Below, one piece after another: positions 59,877 through 64,000 of a stretch of 64,000 nucleotides of DNA. The notes under the pieces are model-generated. The model was not told where the DNA came from. It searched no databases and saw nothing but the letters and a program-made list of their open reading frames with translations. Within the stretch, counting starts at the first letter, position 1. Each line of letters opens with the position of its first letter. The stretch spans positions 36,379 through 100,378 of the forward strand of contig NZ_JAMXMV010000025.1 in the NCBI RefSeq assembly GCF_024055715.1. Reading direction: 5' to 3'. This DNA is from Actinoallomurus soli. Its GTDB lineage: Bacteria; Actinomycetota; Actinomycetes; Streptosporangiales; Streptosporangiaceae. A program made the position numbers and the translations under genes.

Positions 59877-60824
59877 ATGCGAAAGGAACTCATGGCGCTG
59901 GCCGCGGCGCAGGGCGGGGTGTTCACCCGCCGGCAGGCGCTCGCCGCCGGGTACGGAGCGCGAGCCGTCCGCAATCGGCTGGCGGCGGGCGTCTGGCTCG
60001 CCCGGCGGCGTGGCGTGTACGTGACCAGGGCACTCTGGAACGCCTCCGACGCCGTCGGCCGCCACGCCATCGACGTCGCGGCCGTGATCCTGTCGTTCCG
60101 CCGGTCCGATGCCGTCGGAAGCCACCGGTCCGCCGCAAGGGTCTACGGCATCGAGTCGCCGGAACCCACGCGCGAGGTCGTCACCGTGACCCGTCCGGCC
60201 GGAGCACCGGGCCGGGGGGCATCCCGAGGGGTACACGTCGAACGCTCGGCTCTGCCGCGCGGACACGTGCGATGGGAGCGCGGGGTGCCCCTGACCGCCC
60301 CTGCGCGTACGGTGGTGGATCTGGCGCGTACGCTCCCGTTCAGAGACGGTGTCGTGGTGGCCGACTCGGCGCTGTTCCTCCGCCGGACCGGCCGCGAGGC
60401 ACTCCTCCGCGTCATCGAGGACTGCGGACGGTGGCCGGGCATCGACCGAGCCAGGGCCGTCATCGACTTCGCCGATCCCCGGGCGCGCAGCCCGCTTGAG
60501 TCCGTCACGCGGGTCATGTTCGCCGAGCAGGGACTGCCGCCACCCGAGGTCGGCGTCCTGATCGGCGAGGACGACGAGATCTTCACCGAGGTCGACTTCC
60601 TCTGGTCCGACCAGCGCACCATCGCCGAGGCCGACGGACTGGCGAAGTACACCGATCCAGGCAAACTCCGGGCGGAGAAGCTCAAACAGGAGCGGCTCGA
60701 GGAGATGGGCTTCACCGTCGTACGCCTCACCTGGCGGCAGGTCACCGAACACCCGGAGGAGTCCGCGGCCCGGATCCGCCGCGCCTTCGTTCGCGGCACC
60801 GCACGCGTCGACCGCGCGGCCTGA
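59877..60824 (+). CDS. AbiEi-like winged-helix protein with DUF559 endonuclease-fold domain
   Basis: 315 residues from the ATG at 59877; the frame is open farther upstream. The N-terminal domain (GGVFTRRQALAAGYGARAVR, then GVWLARRRGVYV) is the winged helix of AbiEi-type antitoxins. The C-terminal domain reads FTEVDFLWSDQRTIAEADGL then KYTDPGKLRAEK, the DUF559/Vsr-like PD-(D/E)xK fold with visible Asp, Glu and Lys. No AbiEii toxin gene is adjacent. Such fusions are abundant in actinomycetes and their function is unknown. Confidence 0.85.
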   Translation: MRKELMALAAAQGGVFTRRQALAAGYGARAVRNRLAAGVWLARRRGVYVTRALWNASDAVGRHAIDVAAVILSFRRSDAVGSHRSAARVYGIESPEPTREVVTVTRPAGAPGRGASRGVHVERSALPRGHVRWERGVPLTAPARTVVDLARTLPFRDGVVVADSALFLRRTGREALLRVIEDCGRWPGIDRARAVIDFADPRARSPLESVTRVMFAEQGLPPPEVGVLIGEDDEIFTEVDFLWSDQRTIAEADGLAKYTDPGKLRAEKLKQERLEEMGFTVVRLTWRQVTEHPEESAARIRRAFVRGTARVDRAA

Positions 60825-60831
60825 AAGGCCG

Positions 60832-61569
60832 TCAGGTCCGCGCCACGACGATCATTCGGCGGCTGTCAGGAATCAGCGGGCCGCCGTCGTCACCGTGACC
60901 GGTCACGGTACGGAAGCCGGCGGCGAGCAGCCAGTCGCGCAGTTCGGTGAAGGTGAACATGCGCACGAAGAACGGGATTCGGCGGACCAGGCCCTGACGG
61001 ACGACCGTGCGCTCGGTGACAACGCGGCCGGTCACCGGGTCCACGGCGCGCTGGTCGATCATCAGGTCGCCGTCCCGCTCGATGACGGAGGCGGGCTGGA
61101 AGTTTCGGATGATCCAGTCCCGGTTGTTCAGTTCGACGGCGAACCTGCCACCCGGTGAGAGGACACGTGACACCTCGGTAAGGACCCGGCGGTTGTCCTC
61201 GTCATCGAAGTAGCCGAACGCGGTGAACCAGCTGATCACCCGGTCGAACCTCCGCCCCCACGGCAGCGACCGCATGTCCCCTTCGACATAGGTGACCGGC
61301 ACCCCGCGGGCGGCGGCGTCCTGCCGGGCGCGTTCGAGGAAGGCGGACGTGACGTCCAGGCCGGTCACCCGGCAGCCGCGCTCGGCCAGCCGGCCCGTGA
61401 TCCTGCCATGCCCGCAGCCGAGGTCGAGCACCTCCATGCCCGGTTCCAGGTCGAGCAGCCGCCAGATCAGGTCGGTCTCGACGTCCGCCCGCTCCTCCAG
61501 CGGCTCGGCGAAGAAGCGCAGATAGTCGTCGTCGAACAACCCGTCCGCATCGAAGGCCTGATCGGTCAT
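60832..61569 (-). CDS. Class I SAM-dependent methyltransferase
   Basis: 245 residues from the ATG at 61569, preceded by GGGAGGGTGG. Motif I is MEVLDLGCGHGRITGRLAER, then VTGLDVTSAFLERARQDAAA, VEGDMRSLPW and VISWFTAFGYFDD. SRVLSPGGRFAVELNNRDWI follows. It resembles small-molecule methyltransferases of the UbiE/COQ5 type. The substrate is unknown. It converges on the AbiEi-like gene with 7 bases between stops. Confidence 0.9.
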   Translation of the reverse strand: MTDQAFDADGLFDDDYLRFFAEPLEERADVETDLIWRLLDLEPGMEVLDLGCGHGRITGRLAERGCRVTGLDVTSAFLERARQDAAARGVPVTYVEGDMRSLPWGRRFDRVISWFTAFGYFDDEDNRRVLTEVSRVLSPGGRFAVELNNRDWIIRNFQPASVIERDGDLMIDQRAVDPVTGRVVTERTVVRQGLVRRIPFFVRMFTFTELRDWLLAAGFRTVTGHGDDGGPLIPDSRRMIVVART

Positions 61570-61680
61570 ACCACCCTCCCTGTCATCGTCGCCCTCCACA
61601 TTGAACGCTCAGGCATAGTGGTGTCATCGGGTTTTCACCCGCGCGGGACGCGACTCCCCTTGGCCGCCGCCACCGCGAAC

Positions 61681-61820
61681 GCTCCACCGTCACGACAGGC
61701 GTTCCGCCGCCACCGCACCCTCCGCCATCGCCGCGAACACTCCCCCATCGCCGCGAACACTCCCCCATCGCCGCGAACACTCCGCCGCCATCGCGAACAC
61801 TCCGCCGCCATCGCGGACGC
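61681..61820. repeat. 20-bp tandem repeat array, left of the SPFH genes
   Basis: Seven consecutive 20-base blocks in exact register from 61681. The five at 61721-61820 are closely alike (for example TCCCCCATCGCCGCGAACAC twice, TCCGCCGCCATCGCGAACAC once); the first two are more diverged. The gap 61570-61963 otherwise has only the promoter region of the SPFH gene. Confidence 0.85.
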
Positions 61821-61869
61821 GCTGCCGTCGTCGATAGCGGTGGGAGGTCTGTGGTGCCCGGCTTATCCG

Positions 61870-61905
61870 GGCAACAGCGGCGGCAACTCGGACCGGAACC
61901 GGGTT
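61870..61905. repeat. Dispersed tail repeat, copy 1
   Basis: GGCAACAGCGGCGGCAACTC followed by an ACCGGAACCGGGTT-type end. Similar sequences recur at 63439 and 63571, each just after 20-bp units. Confidence 0.6.
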
Positions 61906-61963
61906 CTGCCGAGGTGCGTCTCAGAGGCGATCAATCCCGTTTTGCACCTTTCTAGGAGCGTCG

Positions 61964-62968
61964 GTGGCCGGTTCCAAGAAGATCCCTCGTCCCTCCGGAC
62001 GCATCAGCCGTGGCAAGGCGATCGCCGCAGCGGTGGTGCTCCTGGTCGTCGCGGTGCCGACGCTGAACGGCTTCTTCGGGTCGTTCGAGCGCACCTCCGG
62101 AGGTGATGTGGCGGTCATCCGCAACGGCGGGATGCTCGACAACAACAAGATCCGACAGATCATCGACCCCGGGTCCGGGATGACCTGGATCGGGTGGTGG
62201 TCGCACGTCCACAAGTACCCCGCGCAGCAGCGGTTCTACACGATCACCGCCGACTCCGGACGCGGGGATCGTACGGGCGTCGACGTCGTGACGGTGCCCA
62301 GCAGCGACGGCGTCAACATGGGCATCGAGGGCACGCTCTACTTCAACCTGAACCTCGACCACGCGACGTTGCGGAAGTTCGACGACAGGTTCGGCACTCG
62401 AAAGTTCACCGGCGCGGACGGCAAGACGCGGTACGCCTACGACGGCGACGAGGGGTGGTCCGGGTTCCTGGACCAGATCGTCCGCCCCGTCATCGAGAAC
62501 GATCTGCGCACCCAGATCAACAGCTTCCGCTGCGCGGAGCTGGTCTCCTCCTGTGCCCTGGTGCAGAACAATTCCGGCGGCAAGCAGCAGCAGACGGCGT
62601 TGAAGGTCCAGAGCAACAACGCCAACATCGCCAAGGTTCAGAACGCCATCAACACGAGCCTCGAACAGGACCTGCAGCAGACCCTCGGACTCCCCTTCCT
62701 GACGAACCTGCACTTCAACCTGGCCCGCATCACACTGCCGGCACAGGTACAGCAGGCAGTGGACAGCGCGCAGGCGGCGTTCGCGAAGGTCACGGAGTCG
62801 CAGGCGCAGGTCGCACAGGCCCGCGCTGAGGCGGAGGCCAACCGCGCCCGGCAGGAGGGCTACAACAAGTGCCCGACGTGCGCCGACATCGAGAAGCTGA
62901 AGGCACTGCCCAAGGGCATCACGGTGTACGCGCCGGGCAACGACCACGTTTCACTACCGTCCCGGTAG
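61964..62968 (+). CDS. SPFH/prohibitin-like membrane protein
   Basis: 334 residues from the GTG at 61964, preceded by TAGGAG. One N-terminal membrane helix (AIAAAVVLLVVAVPTLNGFF) anchors an SPFH domain: GGDVAVIRNGGMLDNNKIRQ, PSSDGVNMGIEGTLYFNLNL, FLDQIVRPVIENDLRTQINS. A coiled coil follows (QVQQAVDSAQAAFAKVTESQ, QAQVAQARAEAEANRARQEG). The end CPTCADIEKLKALPKGITVY is like other actinobacterial members. SPFH proteins oligomerise at membranes and scaffold microdomains. The next gene is 9 bases away, a likely partner. Confidence 0.86.
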   Translation: MAGSKKIPRPSGRISRGKAIAAAVVLLVVAVPTLNGFFGSFERTSGGDVAVIRNGGMLDNNKIRQIIDPGSGMTWIGWWSHVHKYPAQQRFYTITADSGRGDRTGVDVVTVPSSDGVNMGIEGTLYFNLNLDHATLRKFDDRFGTRKFTGADGKTRYAYDGDEGWSGFLDQIVRPVIENDLRTQINSFRCAELVSSCALVQNNSGGKQQQTALKVQSNNANIAKVQNAINTSLEQDLQQTLGLPFLTNLHFNLARITLPAQVQQAVDSAQAAFAKVTESQAQVAQARAEAEANRARQEGYNKCPTCADIEKLKALPKGITVYAPGNDHVSLPSR

Positions 62969-62977
62969 GAGGGCCCG

Positions 62978-63268
62978 ATGCGCGTCCTCGTGCTCCCGCT
63001 CGTACTCGTTCTCGCGGTTCTTCTCGCCCTCCTCATCGCCGCCTCCAGCCGGCCCGGCCGGAAGGAGCCACCGCGTTGGGAGTCCGCGACGGAACTACGG
63101 GACGGCGTGACGATCGTGCTCGTACGGCAGGTCGTCGGCGGCCGGGAACTGGGCCGTCAGATCGTCGCCGAGATTCCGGCGGATGCTCTGGACTGGGAGA
63201 CGCGCTATCACGAGGCGATGGCCGCCGCCCGCTCCCGGGCGGCGGCCTTCCGCAGCGAGGCGGACTGA
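62978..63268 (+). CDS. Small membrane-anchored protein paired with SPFH
   Basis: 96 residues. A single N-terminal membrane helix (VLVLPLVLVLAVLLALLIAA) and a soluble alpha/beta tail (ELRDGVTIVLVRQVVGGREL, ALDWETRYHEAMAAARSRAA). The start lies 9 bases after the SPFH stop, preceded by AGGAGG. I do not recognise a family. The coupling suggests a complex with the SPFH protein. Confidence 0.75.
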   Translation: MRVLVLPLVLVLAVLLALLIAASSRPGRKEPPRWESATELRDGVTIVLVRQVVGGRELGRQIVAEIPADALDWETRYHEAMAAARSRAAAFRSEAD

Positions 63269-63339
63269 TCCTCCGCGACGCCGGAGACCCTGCCACCGCC
63301 GTGCTCCCTGCCACCGTGTTCCCTGCCGAGAACCGGCGC

Positions 63340-63610
63340 CGCCGCACACCTTGCCTGCATCGTGGACTCTGCGCCGCCGCGGTGGGATGTTCGCCGTCGG
63401 CATGAACACTGCGACACCCGGTATGCCCGCTTCGAGAAGGCAACAACGGTGGCAACGTCACGCCCGCACCGGGTTTCCGCTGTCAGCCGTCGCCGTGGGC
63501 TTTTCGCCGCCGCGGTGGACTCTTCGCCGCCACCGTTAACACTGCGGCGCTCGATATGCCCGAGCCAGACGGCAACGGCGGCGACAGAGTCGGGCCGGAA
63601 CCGAGTTGTG
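63340..63610. repeat. 20-bp units with tail repeats, right of the SPFH genes
   Basis: Two composite blocks. In each, one to three 20-base units (TTTTCGCCGCCGCGGTGGAC at 63501, TCTTCGCCGCCACCGTTAAC at 63521, and similar units from about 63363) lead to ACACTGCG-x5-CG-x-TATGCCCG and then GGCAAC-x3-GG(T/C)GGC-type tails (63439 and 63571). They are related to the array left of the SPFH genes. I see no gene in 63269-63740. Confidence 0.7.
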
Positions 63611-63746
63611 CGCTCTCCGGAATCACCGCGGGTTCCTTCCCTGGGTCACCCGGCAACTGGGGCCGCTCGGCGTTGCTGGGGGTGTTCGGCTCTGTTGCGG
63701 GTTGCTCGGTGATCGGAGACGGATGGGCGACCGGTACCTCCGGGTT

Positions 63747-63830
63747 CGGCCGCGTCGGGGTCAGCCGGTCTCGGCCGCGTCGGGGTCAGCCGGTCTCGGC
63801 CGCGTCGGGGTCAGCCGGTCTGGGCCGCGT
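63747..63830. repeat. 25-bp tandem repeat
   Basis: CGGCCGCGTCGGGGTCAGCC begins at 63747, 63772 and 63797, with a fourth diverged start at 63822, an exact 25-base period. The three full units are almost identical. Confidence 0.9.
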
Positions 63831-63840
63831 CGCCGGCCCA

Positions 63841-64000
63841 GCGCAATCAGCCGGACTCAGCCACGCCGCCCGTCCAGCGCAATCAGCCAGACTCAGCCAC
63901 GCCACCGGCCCAGCGCAATCAGCCAGACTCAGCCACGCCACCGGCCCAGCGCAATCAGCCAGACTCAGCCACGCCACCGGCCCAGCGCAATCAGCCAGAC
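63841..64000. repeat. 36-bp tandem repeat running off the window
   Basis: GCGCAATCAGCC starts at 63841, 63877, 63913, 63949 and 63985, an exact 36-base period. The last three units are identical in what can be seen and the array continues past the edge. A multiple of three keeps frames open on both strands (minus strand reads repeated VAWLSLADCAGP), but no start, signal or domain supports a gene. Confidence 0.92.

Noticed and set aside
63786..63977. Minus-strand ORF with repeated VAWLSLADCAGP units
   Set aside because: It is produced by the 36-bp repeat, whose length keeps several frames open. There is no start context, signal or known domain.
63841..64000. 36-bp tandem repeat as a CRISPR array
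   Set aside because: The units follow one another directly with no variable spacers, and no cas gene is nearby. It is a minisatellite.

Overview
The window is very GC-rich, gene-dense actinomycete chromosome. Signs are WhiB, LuxR-type and LacI regulators, a mycoredoxin, UvrD2, the AdnAB recombination helicase-nuclease and many GTG starts with ATGA/GTGA overlaps. CBM13-bearing glycosidases and a SigR-like promoter point to a filamentous soil or litter genus, possibly Thermomonosporaceae or Streptosporangiaceae; the genus is inference. I see no rRNA, tRNA, CRISPR array, insertion sequence or prophage.

The backbone is an actinobacterial housekeeping block. An ABC1 kinase, whiB7, uvrD2, a mycoredoxin, nudC and adnB/adnA occur in the same relative order as I remember around M. 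tuberculosis Rv3197-Rv3202. Accessory blocks sit in the gaps.

Region by region. 1-3160: a LacI regulator with its palindromic operator and a sugar-binding lipoprotein, then a DUF2064-like protein and a YgjP-type metallopeptidase. 3540-7361: ABC1 kinase, zinc ribbon, whiB7 with a leader that looks like a uORF/attenuator, and an AviRb-like 23S rRNA methyltransferase. 7535-13895: GH43 arabinanase, a fused cytochrome b/molybdopterin oxidoreductase, TesB, UvrD2 and mycoredoxin. 13975-21694: a quinone-reductase-like MDR, a GH30-GH16 operon apparently aimed at beta-1,6/1,3-glucan, a two-component system and a secreted ricin-lectin protein with a possible permuted NlpC/P60 domain. 21883-28590: DeoR regulator and a complete mannitol-type phosphotransferase operon (PfkB kinase, EIIC, EIIB, EIIA, zinc dehydrogenase, HPr, EI).

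28735-33000: NudC, M20 dipeptidase, DUF4031, an HD phosphohydrolase and a soluble ABC ATPase. 33095-38726: a four-gene NRPS-independent siderophore operon under a near-consensus IdeR/DmdR box; its gene content (ATP-grasp, two IucA/IucC synthetases, PLP decarboxylase) resembles the vibrioferrin pvsA-B-D-E set. 38800-50000: glycosyltransferase, ArsR/AHSA1 pair, GH6-CBM2 cellulase, flavohemoglobin, TetX-like monooxygenase, methyltransferase, EF-hand protein, P-loop kinase, DUF3761 lipoprotein and a MerR/aldo-keto reductase pair with mirror-image promoters. 49990-56538: adnB and adnA. 56695-63268: rhomboid-like protein, trypsin-like protease, AbiEi/DUF559 protein, methyltransferase and an SPFH protein with a small membrane partner, bracketed by related 20-bp repeat arrays. 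63269-64000 is repeat-rich and ends in 25-bp and 36-bp tandem arrays that run off the window.
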